Assembly (NCBI GenBank): GCA_030141605.1
Contig: JAQGDQ010000079.1
Coordinates: 620,001-684,000 of the forward strand
Source: Tubiluchus corallicola
Taxonomy: Eukaryota; Priapulida; Priapulimorpha; Priapulimorphida; Tubiluchidae
DNA: 64,000 bases
Direction of reading: 5' to 3'
How positions within the stretch are numbered: the first letter of the stretch is position 1; every line of letters begins with the position of its first letter. Position numbers and translations under genes: made by a program. The notes below the pieces were generated by a model that was not told where the DNA came from, searched no databases, and was given only the letters and a program-made list of their open reading frames with translations. This document shows positions 51,401-64,000 of the stretch, one piece after another.

Positions 51401-54400
51401 AATCTTTAGTAAAGAATTACTCAGGCAATTACTTAATGACCTCAAAATTAAAACCACTGCATTTACATGCAAAAAATCGTATAAGACAATACAATTTAAA
51501 TGATTCAGAAATGTTTAGGGCATAAAATGTAGACGAACATTTCTGTAGAACAGCAGCTTTGCTAAGCTTCTGAGATCCTAAGCTATCTGAATTTTGGCAC
51601 ATTGGAACAATCTCTTGTAGGTGGTCATAGCCACTTTTGATTGCATCACGCCTTTTCTGCTCCGCTAGCTGGTGGGCTTCACGGCGTCGATCTTTATACG
51701 ATATCGTAGACTTCTCTGCAATATCACTGTCATCTTCATCTTCTATAAGTAAAGACATAAAATCAACTGAATAATAGAAATTCATCTAAAATGAGCAAGG
51801 AAATAGAGAATTTATTCTCTAATTTTGAAAAATAAATGCTTTATTTAAGCACACATTCTTTTTTCGTTAAATAATAGTTTAATGGTGAACTGTGCTTCAC
51901 TGAATTTTCTACTGATCAAATATTCTACAGAATAAAAATTATACAAAACAATACCTCATGCTGCAAGAAAGTACCAGATATACGATATGGTTGTGCCACT
52001 ATGGAGAAAATTCGCTATAATGAAGGTTTAATATAGCGAGTAATTAAAGTAATTTCCTTTTCGGATGATACTGTGTATATTCATGTTATAAATTTCTGTT
52101 AAGCATGCTCTGGAAGATACTTATACCCACTTGCTTTTACTAAACTTTACAAAATTTCACGTATTTTCTTGTAACTCCATTTCAAGAATACCAAATAAAA
52201 AACTTTATCAAGTTGCACAATATCTCAATGAAACAGTTTAATAAAAACCTCAGCACTGACAGTTTTGAAAATGAGCTTCCAGCTGAGATAAAGATCTTTT
52301 TTTAACTTCATTGTGAAGTCTATTAACTGAAAGAACAATTAATTATGAAAATGTACTTAATGCTGGCATATATTGGTACAACTTAAATTTGAACCTCTAC
52401 CATTTTCTCAGACTTTAATAGGTAATAACAAAAGTTAATAATCACTGAAAGTCATGCACGTCATACTACATTAGATACCCTGCGACACTCTTACAAACCT
52501 GTGTTCTGCGTTGATGAACTAGGAGATGACTGATAAGCAGATCCAACACTGCTAGTTCTAGAGAAGCTAAACTTTGTTTTATCACACGAATTGGGAGAGG
52601 TTACTTCTAATTTTATAGTGTCGTCATCATTCAACACAACTGGAAAACAATTTAGGAGTACAGATTAATATCACAAAATTTAATACAATTAAAATATTCT
52701 TTAAACAAGGCTGCCTTACCTCGTAAAAAGCTATGATTAATGGCTATCTGAAAAAGCAATGAAATGGATGAGAGTGAACTCACATTGTTTATTAATCATT
52801 CTTTTTTCCGTACAATCATGTGTACAATACTGTGTACTGTAGTATTGTAATTAGAAGACTTCAATAGATAGTCATTAGAGTTTTAGCCCCATAATGTTAC
52901 AGACGTAGGTCAATGCTCACTTTGATAATTTGATTTGTGACAGAAAATGCTCTGCAAATTTTTTTTATTTGAAAAGAAGAAAAGAGAGGGGTGGAAGGTT
53001 CCATCATCTAATAACACTATAACACTGACATGTAAAGACGCTGCAAATTGTGAAAGTGAAGTGCACGTTTAAGAAAAAAGCTAAGATCAGAATTTAGTTT
53101 AATAGTTTATTTACTGTTTGTAAGACTAGAACTAATAAATTAAGACTCAACAAGAACAGCACAAAAATGCAATAATAGGGATGACAATCAACAATGTGTA
53201 ATGCAAAGTTAGTAAAACTGAAAGAAACGTTTGGCAGCAAAAAGCAAGAAATCAAGTGGAAATCACAAATGTAAAAATATCAAAACACTAAGCATTACCA
53301 AATGGTGAACCTAAGTAAAATTCGACAGCATCCTGACACCTACAAAAAATCTAAACTGTGTGTGAAATACAATAATTCTTACAAAGAAAGGCTCTTAAGT
53401 TTACACTAGTGCATCAAAGGCATACCAAAATAAGGCGGGATTTTGTAATTAGTACAATCTTTGACATTTATCTCATGTTACTACCAATTAATTATCGCTC
53501 ATTGGTAGTCAAATTTGCTGTAAGTATATGCAAAAAAATAAGCAAAAATATGGTATGATGTGTAGCAAACCTGATTAATTTGTGAAAGTAAATTTGCTTG
53601 GAGTCTAATGCAGGCATTAAAAATAATTCAGCTTTGTATGTATGTTGAAATAACAAGTTGTACTATTTGTACAGGATAGAATTTCTATTATTTAGCCATT
53701 TTGCACTCTTGAAGAATGTATAAAGGACTTGTAATAAGGCTTTTTTTATAGAATATGGGATTCATTCAGCACCTGTCAGAAGTCCTAAAAATTATTCAAA
53801 ATGTTATTTAAAAGTACACAGCCATGAAATTTTCAGTAAGTGCTTCTGATGAATAAGCAATGCCCATGCACCAAAAATGTAAGAATGCCATGGCATAAGA
53901 CTAGTTGCAGCACTGCACTGCAAGCACAACCTACACATGCAGATAAATGTTAGTAGTCCATTACAATAGGCTTTGCTGTAATGAAGACACAGATAATATG
54001 TACAACACCTTGACACAGCTAAATGTTCCATATTTAACTGTCATATAGTATTAATTAAAGTGAAGCATTTATGTAGTATAGTAATTATACACATGCTTGC
54101 AACCGGCCTGCCTTTTATTAAGACACCACTTAACGTTGGCACCATTATCGTTTTATTAAGCAAGACTACTATACTGCTTATGCACCTACGTTCTAAGTTG
54201 TAATAATTACATATGAATAATAAAAATCATATTATTAATAATTATTATTAATATTATTACTACTTAATACTATTATAGACGGACCAGAAAAAGCCTAAAT
54301 AACATTCAAAAAAAATTTTGTAAGGCGCTGCGTGCTTCAGCTGAGGAACTACCTGCCCTAGAACTGAGGCAAAAATTATGTTAAACTATTACAAAAACAG

Positions 54401-54476
54401 CAATGATGAAGTAGCTGTCACGAGACTACACCCTACCAGTACTAGAATTGCTGTTAGGCCGTCCTCCTTCTGCCAT
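48437..54476 (-). CDS. MLX: MLX-like bHLH-leucine-zipper transcription factor, 6 exons, apparent frameshift in last exon
   Basis: The coding segments on the minus strand are 54476-54437, 52639-52499, 51742-51539, 51144-51045, 50679-50595 and 48629-48437. MLX pairs with MondoA/ChREBP and MXD proteins, binds E-boxes and controls glucose-responsive genes. Residues 76-107 give YKDRRREAHQLAEQKRRDAI and GYDHLQEIVP, with the E-box contacts His84, Glu88 and Arg92. SQKLSKAAVLQK forms helix 2 and IDYIQFLLKENKKQEDDLNV the zipper. NYEEIVKAH and the last exon's NWLEEHCKPHSLQEL belong to the C-terminal dimerisation and cytoplasmic-localisation domain. The first five exons give exactly 190 codons. In exon 6 the frame is right for FQAII, then one extra base at 48613-48614 shifts it; the family pattern resumes in another frame as DAQFMSFDSN. 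Without that base the protein would be about 253 aa. A Tigger copy lies in intron 5. Confidence 0.92.
48938..49885. mobile_element. Tigger/pogo-like transposon, copy 2 (MLX intron 5)
   Basis: The ends CAGTAGGCGCCGCTTAATAG and CTATTAAGCGGCACCTACTG are flanked by TA. It matches copy 1 (14631-15956) along both outer parts and has the same orientation. The transposase-bearing middle (about 15030-15420 of copy 1) is deleted here. It is therefore a 948-bp non-autonomous derivative. Confidence 0.87.
52720..52747 (-). other. possible 28-base cryptic exon in MLX intron 1
   Basis: CTTTTTCAG precedes and GTAAGG follows a 28-base segment on the minus strand, both strong splice sites. Joined to exon 1 it would add GAT AGC CAT and then a TAA stop, and its length is not a multiple of three. 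If it is used, it would be a poison exon or part of an alternative 5' UTR. No proof of use. Confidence 0.25.
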
Positions 54477-55000
54477 AATGGTTGGATGAGATACATTAGG
54501 CGAATAATATGACGCTCGTGATGACTACATGCTACCTGACGAAAAAAGCTACATTTGTAGAATTAATTGTAGTTTCACTAAAATAATTTCATAATTAATA
54601 GTTGTTTACGAATTTGTACTAGGCACAAATTCAGCAAGCAACGAGCCCTTCGTCACACCAAACGTCAGAATGCGACACTGCTAAAAGTAAATCAGTCCGA
54701 CTTCGTTTCCAATGTTACCCTTTTAATTGTGTAAGACCAGTAGATAAATACTTTAATACAGATAAAATACCGGAAGTCATTATAATAATACAGCAGTAAA
54801 AATAATGATACAATATAATAAGTTCGCTAATCATCTATTCAGCACGATGCACTGAAAGACTTCTCACGAGCCTTGCCAGTTGACATACATCCTCCACGTG
54901 AATGCCTCAATGTCTTCTACCACCGCTGGCTTATAGCAATCCACTCATCGCCAACTTTTCTGAGAGAAGCATTAGTACATGGGTTTCAAAGCCTCATTGT
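54477..55000 (-). promoter_or_regulatory. MLX upstream region with CACGTG E-box
   Basis: CACGTG at 54895-54900 lies about 420 bases before the MLX ATG. It could allow feedback by bHLH-ZIP dimers. The transcription start was not identified, and no TATA box is clear. Confidence 0.3.
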
Positions 55001-58000
55001 AATTTGTGAAACGAAATGACAGACTGACAGTTAGTGCAAAATCTACAATTATTGCGAAATGTTAATTGCAAAAAAGTGCAAACTACGAAATGGAAACCGT
55101 GAAATGGAAATTGCAAAACTATGACAAGGAAAATCATGTGGTATTTTGTTCATGAATACTATGCTAAATTACGATGCACGGCCATCAGTGTTTTCCTTAG
55201 CTAAAAACTTTGCTTGGCTAAACTTAATCAATCAGTGTTATATAATTTTATTATAAGATTTTATTAGCAAGTATATATGTATTTATTAATTTGTTATATT
55301 TATTATTATTTAGGTATGTAACGAAAGCTTACTAGCCAAGTTTAACACTTGTTAAACTTTAAAGTTTAACTCTAACATTTGTTTATTTTTAGTAAAAGAA
55401 AATTTATAAAAATTGTAAATGGTCAATAAACTGTTAAATAGATTTTGTGAAACAATTTCACGATTTAAGTTTCGCAATTTCCGTTCTACAATATCCATTT
55501 TGCAATTTAGATTTGGTATCGTAAATTACAGTAAATCGTTATAAAATCATACTAGCATTATTTTAGTAAGTTTGTAAATACGAAACAAAAGCTGTCATTT
55601 AAAGAGCCATAAACCTTCATTAGTTCCTTTTCTATTTGGCAAGTGGCAGAAGAGTGACTAAGGAGAAGAGAAATTGATTTATATGTGTATATGTGTATAT
55701 GTGTGTATGCCGCTACTACCGCTGTTGATATCGTAATCATCGCCATCACTGTTGATGATTAAGTTACTCTTGCCGTTACAGTTGTTATCTTCGACGATGC
55801 AGCCATCAATATCGATGTAGTCATCGTCAAGCCTCTTACAACTTGTGAAGGGCCTTGGTTATCATCAGTATTAGTAATTGCAGATTATTAACAAGAGATG
55901 ACAATGGTAGTAATGATGGTGATAATGATGAAAATAACGATGCTGATGATTATAATAAGGCAATAATTGTTCAATGTAGGCCCCATTCAATTTCTATCGT
56001 AAATATTTTTCAGGGGCTTTGTTGGCAGTCTTTGTTTGTAGGGATATATGCAGTACTGATACACAGTTTACTTATTATGATTCAAACTAAGTGTGTATAA
56101 GTGACTAAATTAGTGCATCATTGTGCATCACTTTAAGTAACAGAAGTTAAGTAACACGTTACAGATTTTGTGGTCCATATTGGTCGCCTTGTCTAACTGA
56201 TGGCCGTTTAACTTACCTCCTTTAGAGCAGCTTAATTAGGAGTTATAATTATACTTATTCAATTGGCAAACTGAATAAGTATACATTTTAGTGATGTGTA
56301 AAATACGCTTAAAATTTTTGTATAGTGCAATATTTTTTTAAGACTCACAAAGCAATATTTTCTTCTAAACTTCTGGCGACATTTTCAATTGGTTCATAAA
56401 ATTACAGCTCGCCATATCAAAGACATTTTCCATGATTCACCACGTACGAATTTTCAAATTTCTGTAATTATATTTTACGGCAAATTTCAAGCAGATTTCA
56501 ACAAATTCAAAACAATTTTAACAAAGTATAATAGCGATATTATTTGCTGCTTATAATCCTCAATGCTTACCGGGCTACGTGTTTCAATTTGAATTAAAAT
56601 AGAGCAGCTTTGTGCATGGAAATAATTACTGTAGATGTTTTCTAAAGGCTTTTCGTAAAATCTGTGGTAATTATTACGCAAGCACTTCAAAGCTTCGCGC
56701 CACTTTTTACACTAGAAATTGCAACTTGGCGCAAAAGATTTTGGCATGGGATTTGTGCCTACAAAAGCTAAAATCTCTTCATTTTCGACCAGGCATTCCA
56801 CACACAGTAGGCTGATACAAACGGTAAATATTATTGTTTCTGTCCTTTGCTGTTGTCGCCTCAGCCGTTTTTCCACACCAACCAGACAAATCTTTAGATT
56901 TTAATCTGGGCTAAGTGCAAGGGATTTTAGCATCAGGGTTAGAAAAATATACGACGCTATGAACAAAGTATTGCATTTCCCAGGCAGCATAGACAAACAC
57001 AATGACGTTATTTATGATGCACAATCTCTCCATCTTTTTGTGTCCTGATAGTGCAATGATCACCTATTGCTATGAGAGATGTCACTTATACGCTTTATTT
57101 TTCTGGAAAGTATACGAGGAAAAGGCGCAAGTTGTGTAAATCCGCTGGCTCTACCGTAATTATACTTGTGATAAAATCAACCTACATTTATCTTTACCAA
57201 TGATCTCTTCAGATCGACAAACTTTATAGGTTCTTTAGCGTTATAAACGCATTAAAAAATTTTATTACAGAATTTTTGACTTTGTGTTATACCCTTACAG
57301 AGTTATAATGAAAGAGTGGCTAAAAATTGTTCGTCCACGCAAAATTTTTATAACTGTCTGCAAAACCTTAATTCTTGAAAGACTGACGTATGCCTGTATA
57401 AGCCTTGCATAAGGGTTTCTTATTGAGGTCCCTAAGGTTTGGAAACTAATATTTTTAGTGTTTCTGCTCTTTTTTCGATTGGTATTTTGCGTTTTTTCCT
57501 CAGATGATAAAAATTATCAAAATGTGCAACTAGTTGAATATGCATGCCTAACAACAGAATTATAGTATAATGCATATATTTTGCGGGTATTCAGTATTGC
57601 GACACGCCAAGTTCATTATTATTCTGTACGACGAAGATCGTGTAGTTTTGTGTCGTTTTGTTAGCTTTAATTTTATTAGGTTATGTACCTATTTACATCT
57701 GTTCAATACCATGTTATAACGGTAGCTGAACAGAAAACAAATTTATTGTTCTTTGTTAACTAAAATGAGTTACCTTGCTACTAGGAATACATTTGTTTTT
57801 GATATTGTCCGTCATTTATTGCTTTGTTAATCCATTTTATTGCTGAGTCTATACACGCGCGTGGGTACGCTCACGCCCCCATTCAGGCACTACCAAACCA
57901 AGTTTATAAAAATGTTACTTTTGATGCATACTAAACTTGATTCTGCTCGCTTTTGTTTCACCTCTTAGTTAAGCATCTGTCCTAGCAAGAGTTCCAATGT

Positions 58001-58284
58001 TAATTCTGTTATATAAACCCAACGGCCCTTTTGTATTTTCCTCTTCAAAGTTAATAAAACGGTTATATAGTCATAGGATTACCGCGATTGGTCCGTTCAT
58101 TCAGAATCTTTACTAGCACAGTTTATAAAATGTTGTGAGTTATTCACATTTTGTCAAGCAATGTAAGCGTACTCGTTTCATGATTATTTTAGTGTACCTG
58201 CTATCAAAACGTTACGAATTTTGCCTTTGGACAGTGCTGACACCGTGTGAGATGATCGCTAAACAGCTGTAAAAACAATGCAAA
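55001..58284. other. intergenic, no gene recognised
   Basis: Contains a (TATATGTG)n-like run at about 55680-55707 and degenerate GAT/ATC-rich stretches at about 55730-55960. ORFs are short and AT-driven, without family features. Confidence 0.5.
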
Positions 58285-58333
58285 ATGGCTAGCGCAACTA
58301 CAAAATTGGTTTGGTATGATTTTACAAACAAAG
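58285..58333 (+). CDS. possible first coding exon of an unidentified gene
   Basis: An ATG in good context (CAAAATGG) opens the frame MASATTKLVWYDFTNK and runs into a strong donor, AAAGGTAATT, at 58334 in phase 1. An inverted CCAAT box (CGATTGGTCC) lies about 200 bases upstream. No following exon was recognised before the end of the window, so the gene would need a long intron. The peptide is too short to assign. It could be chance. Confidence 0.2.
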
Positions 58334-60323
58334 GTAATTAATAATTACAATAGTTGTCTTTTTCGCAAGCATAGTGTTTGCAATGACGCTTTTTATTATG
58401 AAAATGTACTAAAAAATTATAGCACGATTAATGTAGAAATTCAAGCACTAAAAAACTGTTTCAGTGCCTAGAAAAGTGTATGTCTCGTATGCTCCATAAA
58501 ACATTTTAGTTTGATGCGCTTTGTTTATGGCACATATACAACGAGATTATTGATTATGGCTGCGCGTGTAACATTTGCTTTATTCTTGTCTATTTATGAG
58601 CAAGACTGGCAGCATGATACGACTAGAAAAAATTCCCAAAAGGCATCGAGTTACTGTATGGTACTCCTGATTTTTTCTGTTATTTAATTAATTATATACA
58701 AGCTATTAAGTAGACACTGGTTATGTTTAGATGTCGTAATTAGGTCTACCTGAAATAATAATAGCTGGCAGATTGACAGATAAAAATCTGAGATTCACAG
58801 CACAGTTTTTTGAAATCTAGTTCCTATAGCTAACTCCTGCATTGTTTGATTTCCGGACTAGTAAACCTCATATTTCTTTTCTGTCAGGCTAATGGTTATG
58901 ATTATTCCATTACATTGAATTACCAGAAGTTGCTTGCTATTTATTTTGAAATGCAAAAGCAATGTGGGAAATTTACATATTAGGATACACAATTAATAAG
59001 TTAGGTATTCGCCTTTGAAACACACTTTACTATGGCGTCTACAATATCATTATGACCACAGATTTAAATGGTGCTTACGGCAGGGGATTTAAATCTGCGA
59101 TTATGACATAAGAAATTGTTGATTATGGTTGTACAAAGCTATATGAAGAGTTCACAATGTTTAAGACGTAAACAAAATGAATTATCATGGTTTATTATGT
59201 GGAAGAATGAATTATATGTTTTGTTAAGTTATATTTTTTATTTTATTTGTTTTCATATTGAGTTTTACAAATTCAATTTATAATTTTTCGCCGAAAGGTA
59301 AGTAAAATTATTTCAGAACGTTTTTGTAGTGATTGAAATATTGGTCAGCATTGTAACAATGGTGTATATAAAAGGTTCAAATTAATTCGCTAATTTTAAA
59401 ACTGAAATGAATTGCAAATAGTACGTCTTTAACGTTAACACTTTCATTAGTCAAATAAGGATGTTGACAAGCGCATGCAATTATGGCAAGACATATTATT
59501 TTTTCAAGACTGATAACATGTGTTTTCTTCGTTCTCTTTAAGAGTAATTCTAACCCAATGAGCACATTAATATTAAAAACACGATAGGATAAATTTGATG
59601 TTAAAAAGTTTACTACACATTTCTTGAGCATCAGTCTCCGATCATTAATAAATCAAGAGCTCGCTGACTGACTTACACAATGATTAGGTAGGCCTAGCTT
59701 GTTTAATTAACCGAAAATTTGCGTTAGTAATTATTTGCGCACAGGACGACAAGGCGCACATGTGTGTTTTTTACTGTATAGACCTACTACACTACAATTA
59801 CAGTTAGGAAAAAATAAAAATGTTAGACAAGGAAATCGTACATCATAATATTATGAAATGCGATATAAATTTTTTCTTTTTTTTCTTTTCTGCTATTTTG
59901 GCTCGTCAAAAAGACTCTTTATCGAAAATTTCTGAATTACATTTTGCGCCTCCTGCTGCCAACTTGTTAAGGTGCAGTAATTTGCTGATATTAACAAGTA
60001 TTTGTAATGATAAAAGCTATTATACGTTTGATTACGCTTTGTAATATATATATATAAAAGATGCTGGACCATCATTTTGCGTATTAAATTTGTTTACTCT
60101 TGTGCTGTTTATTATTTGCAATTTTTATTACTTAAATTAAAATGAGAAACAAGTCAAAAATATTTCTCTATTGTATCTTAAACAGAACAAATTAGGAGAA
60201 CTTGTCGTTACTAAATAATATCTGCCATGTCTTTCAAGTAAGATTTACTGAAAACCTCATATATAATAAGCTTACGAATGTATATAGTTCAATGAATTTT
60301 CGACTTTATCTCTGTGTACCAGA

Positions 60324-60360
60324 AAATATAACATTCACGTATAGCGTGAATGTTATATTT
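60324..60360. repeat. perfect 16-bp inverted repeat (hairpin)
   Basis: AAATATAACATTCACG and its exact reverse complement are separated by five bases (TATAG). The element is isolated; there is no flanking duplication and no gene on either side. Confidence 0.8.
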
Positions 60361-60639
60361 GCAGCACTTGTCAGCCGGGCTCCTACACGCCTCCTACTGT
60401 TTCTATACTGTTTCCTTCAACATTTTGCGCTCGCGCTTGTTTTTTCTGGTCATTTTTCTAGGCTGGAAAAACATTTGCGTAACTCTTGAATGCGACCTCG
60501 TCTGTATTCTCGCAATAATGAGTCAAACTGTGGCTGCTTTTATGCTCCGTAGTTCTTCCCACCAGCGAAATAAACAGTAAAAGTCAATAAAAATATTTTT
60601 ACACTATTTGTGTGACCATGATTGGTAATGCGTACAACA

Positions 60640-60894
60640 CTATAACGTTATGATGGTGGATACTGTTGCGTTAAACTGCACAAATACAAAGCTCTGCTTG
60701 TTTATTATCTTGATGCATTTAAAAAAGTCACTAGATAATTGGAGGTAATGGATTGGTTGGTGAGTAGTAACTGAAGTAAGACTTGCCTCAATCACAATGG
60801 GCTGTGTAATCCAGCGGTTATAGCTGTAATCCTCGTCACTGTCATCATCATCATCGTCGTCATTCATCACTGACCAAAAATTAGCCATTTTCAT
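60640..60894 (-). other. unassigned 84-codon ORF with acidic tract
   Basis: The frame starts MKMANFWSVMNDDDDDDDSDEDY and continues WITQPIVIEASL. The Asp run comes from a (GAT/GAC)n microsatellite-like stretch. No domain is recognised and the second half is AT-driven. It might be a first exon or a transposase start, but nothing supports it beyond being open. Confidence 0.2.
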
Positions 60895-61693
60895 TTTATT
60901 TTAAGTAATTACCTAGTAATAAGTAAGGTATTAGGCTTCGCAATCGATGAAAACTTTTTTTTGCGAGTGGGCGTACTTATCTCAACATTATTGTGCTACT
61001 CGAACTTCCTGCACCTATTAAAGAATTATAATCTTGCTATAGTGACAACTATATAGCCACTATACAGCGAACTTTGGTCAGAAACACCACTTTTGAATCA
61101 TTACTTTAATTTTACAATAGCTTCAGAATTGTGTAAAAAAAACACCCAGTAAGTTTAAAATATCCAGTGAAAATTTACTTGTAAAGAAAAATAAAAGGCG
61201 TTACTTGACAAAGAAACTTTTCGAACTTAGAAAGAATATTTGAAAAAAAGAAGATAATATAGCTTTAGACTAAGTAATTAGTTAAAGGTTGATTTTTCGA
61301 GAACGAAATTAAATAAATGAATGCGTCTACGATCGCCTTTGATTTAGAGTGGCCCCTTTTTTCCACTTCGTTTGTAAACACCTGTGTACCTCCTGCGTTG
61401 ATCATTTAAAGTAAGCGTTATAATCCTTACATTCCTGCCTACAAGTACTTGCTCAATACCTGAGTTATGCAGGTATAAGACCCAGGTAATCCTACCTGTG
61501 TTGGCGTGTCCCTCTGATTGGATCTAATCTCACCTTTCTCCACTTTAAACCCGTGTTAAGATCTGAAAGTTAACTTATACTATGAACAAGCGCAAACTTA
61601 AATAACTTAACGCTGCTGTCATTTCAAATTTGACATTGCGCTTTGCATTTTGTGACAAAAGATTTGTAAAATAAAGAAAATAGAGACCTTATA

Positions 61694-62221
61694 CAGGGTG
61701 TTTCAGAAGCAACCCTGTAGTAGAAATAGAATTAACACTGATACGTGTACGGTATATTTAAACGTAAAAAAACCAAGTTACTTGGTAGGAATTGAGTTAT
61801 GCAAATATAAATTATGTTAATATCATTATAATGTCATAATGCAGAAATATTTTGGGCAAAATAATAAATGTTTACTCAGAACATCCAACTCATAACATCC
61901 AGTTTCGTATGGAACGCTGATGTGGAACTTAAAGCTTATTTTTGAATATTAATAAATCAATTACGTATATTAATAAGTGAATTACGAATACTCAGAATTG
62001 ATTTATTAATATTCATAAATGATTTATTAATATTAAAAATAAGCATTAAATTCCACTTTGGCGTTCCATAGCTACATTCCCGTTTTTCCAACAAATATGT
62101 AATATTTTTATAATCTCTTACTAAATGACACTCTATATCATTTCATTACAATTTGGCCAGCATATTTCAGCGTATTTCACCATAATTATATCTACTGCAC
62201 TGCGTCTTCTGGAACATCCTG
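61694..62221. mobile_element. mariner/Tc1-like MITE with nested palindromes
   Basis: Outer ends CAGGGTGTTTCAGAAG and CTTCTGGAACATCCTG pair at 14 of 16 positions; TA precedes the left end, and the right flank is TGTA. Inside, 61908-61959 and 62020-62070 form a long imperfect inverted repeat (TATGGAACGC...AATAAATCA). Within that, 61944-61962 and 61997-62015 form a perfect 19-bp pair. It has no ORF. Confidence 0.65.
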
Positions 62222-62418
62222 TGTATTAAACTTCTTTGAGGTTTATCGAAGTCAAATAAATTAAGAAAATAATATACTTATATTGATCCACGATAAGTTT
62301 TGAGCTGTAGAAAAATGTTAACACTTGAATACAAAGCAATGCATATTAATTCCTTTATTTAAACCATAACGTTTAGCAGATCATTCTACATCTTGAAATT
62401 GTAAAAATGTTAAGTTAC

Positions 62419-62814
62419 GAGGGTCGGATTTTGACCTTTATGGGGTTCCCAGGCTAATGAAATTATGTGGGGACCCCTCAAACGGAGTCACCCTCAAACT
62501 CACCCGCACCCGTCTTGAATACAATTTACTCGTGATATATTTTAGCGACATTTTCATGGCTTGAAGTAAACTTATTGCAAATTCTTTAAAGAAACTAAAA
62601 CAGCTATCTTTTGTTTGTCAATAAAATATTCTTTAAGAAAAATATTTTACTATTAATTATTATATTGTAATAAGCACATATTTCAACGCAACCATAATGA
62701 AAAAAAGACAGATTTCTTTTACCAAAATCTAATGTTACCAAAGCTTGAGGACTCCAAGCTTGAGTGGCCCTAAGCTGCAGTCTATACACTAACCTATAGG
62801 ATAATCCGGCCCTG
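62419..62814. mobile_element. decayed hAT-like repeat
   Basis: The right end read inward is CAGGGCCGGATTATCCTATAG, a common hAT terminus. The left end GAGGGTCGGATTTTGACC pairs with it imperfectly. No target duplication remains. The inside has GC-richer blocks (GGGGACCCCTC) against an AT-rich background. Confidence 0.4.
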
Positions 62815-64000
62815 GCTGTGATCAATACGCTATTCCGCGGGTGGATTTGCAAATGCATTTGTAATAATTAACACAAGATACTCAATATGCTCAATTAAAA
62901 AAATTTACATTTAATTTTGTTTTGTAATTGGTTAAACTTTACACTTTTACAAATATTTTTATACTTTTCAAATAATATTCATGTTTTTTTAATTGAATAC
63001 ATTTTAAAAAATAGTGTTTTGTATCTCACTTTAGTTCTTTATAGTTATATTTGTAAAGCAACCGACAATATTATCTTACTGTCAGTAAAAATTTAGTACG
63101 GTCGGCGAAACGTTGTGATTTAATTAGAAAATTTTTCATGTAAATATGACATCGTTGGCTAGCAATATTTTATCACTAAATGTTGACATGTATGTTGCTA
63201 TCAACATAAATTTTATTAGAACAGATTTAAGACCGCTTATATTATAAACAAGCAAGTTAATGATGGACCATAAAGACAGTAGATTTTAATGTGTATTTTT
63301 CTCTTCGTTAGTACATTTTGAATTGCACATGCATTTGCTGATTCACTCAGTTACATTACTGTTGAGAAGTCTATATTCCAAAGACTAGAAATTATGTACA
63401 TACAAAAACTTACTGATTTGTATAGCATAAATGAGAATGCCTTAACACTGTTATTCATCCTTAATAATTTCTCATCAATGATATATAATTGTTTTGTATA
63501 AAGTGGCTTGATTAGGTTGCCCTTGTTGTTAAACATTATAAGCTGCACAATGCATGTGTGTAAAATCTTCAATCATTTGTAAAAGTAGTCACCTCGTCCT
63601 TTTGCTTGCTAGGACTAGCCTAATTACAAAACTAGGCGTCTAGAGGTGATTTCAAGGTGAGCCACGCGTTATCTGCCTCTTTAATGGTCATGCGTCATTA
63701 GACTTAATTAAATTGTCTTTCACGCGACGATTTGGGTTTTCTGTTTTTGCAAATGTAAACAATAATTGTGCTAACGTGGTACATGCATGTCAACTTACGG
63801 TTGTTATACGTTTTTCACCACGTTAGCTTAAACTTCAACGTTGTCAGTTAAATCGAAGATTTGTTCAAACTAATCTCTATTAGGCTGACGCGAGACAGGT
63901 TACCTGACAGACTGTGATAAATTTCAATCTCTAATAAAATCTCTCATAGGTTTGAGTCACAATTGCGAAATGAAGTATTATCAGTAATAATCCTGCGTTC
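62815..64000. other. intergenic, nothing recognised
   Basis: AT-rich sequence with no gene, RNA or repeat I can support. Confidence 0.5.

Overview
This is a 64 kb piece of an AT-rich invertebrate animal genome. GC looks to be about one third by eye. The genes are split by GT-AG introns of about 0.3 to 4 kb, the protein families are animal ones, and the gaps hold LINEs, MITE-like DNA transposons and microsatellites. I cannot fix the phylum. An isopentenyl phosphate kinase gene and a vertebrate-like MLX point to a non-vertebrate animal and away from fast-evolving insects or nematodes, but that is inference.

Layout. (1) 338-4250, minus: a complete five-exon gene for mitochondrial ribosomal protein L20 (MRPL20), head-to-head across about 730 bp with (2) 4981-17692, plus: a complete eleven-exon TMEM132-family gene (about 1028 aa, signal peptide, one TM helix). 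Its introns hold a hAT MITE with a perfect 8-bp target duplication and a Tigger/pogo element that keeps part of a transposase. (3) 17.7-24.1 kb: intergenic, with a frameshifted CR1/L2-like LINE and a second LINE tail. (4) 25015-31531, plus: a complete six-exon isopentenyl phosphate kinase gene (295 aa) with a Tigger-like MITE in intron 1 and a partial duplication of exon 5. (5) 34658-41617, minus: a complete eight-exon class I fructose-bisphosphate aldolase gene (359 aa), convergent with the kinase gene. One intron holds a 5'-truncated LINE with an uninterrupted reverse transcriptase ORF and an 8-bp target duplication. (6) 47.7-48.2 kb: a (GA)n microsatellite of about 400 bp. (7) 48437-54476, minus: a six-exon MLX (bHLH-ZIP) gene whose last exon carries an apparent one-base insertion. 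Intron 5 holds a second copy of the Tigger family. (8) 54.5-64 kb: gene-poor, with one possible first exon, hairpins, a MITE with nested palindromes and a decayed hAT-like repeat.

The genes do not form an operon. A functional theme can be drawn, as inference only: MLX is the obligate partner of the glucose-sensing Mondo/ChREBP factors, aldolase is a glycolytic enzyme, and CACGTG E-boxes lie upstream of both. Exon boundaries were joined by hand from splice sites and reading frame. For all five main genes except the MLX last exon the lengths add up to an open frame.
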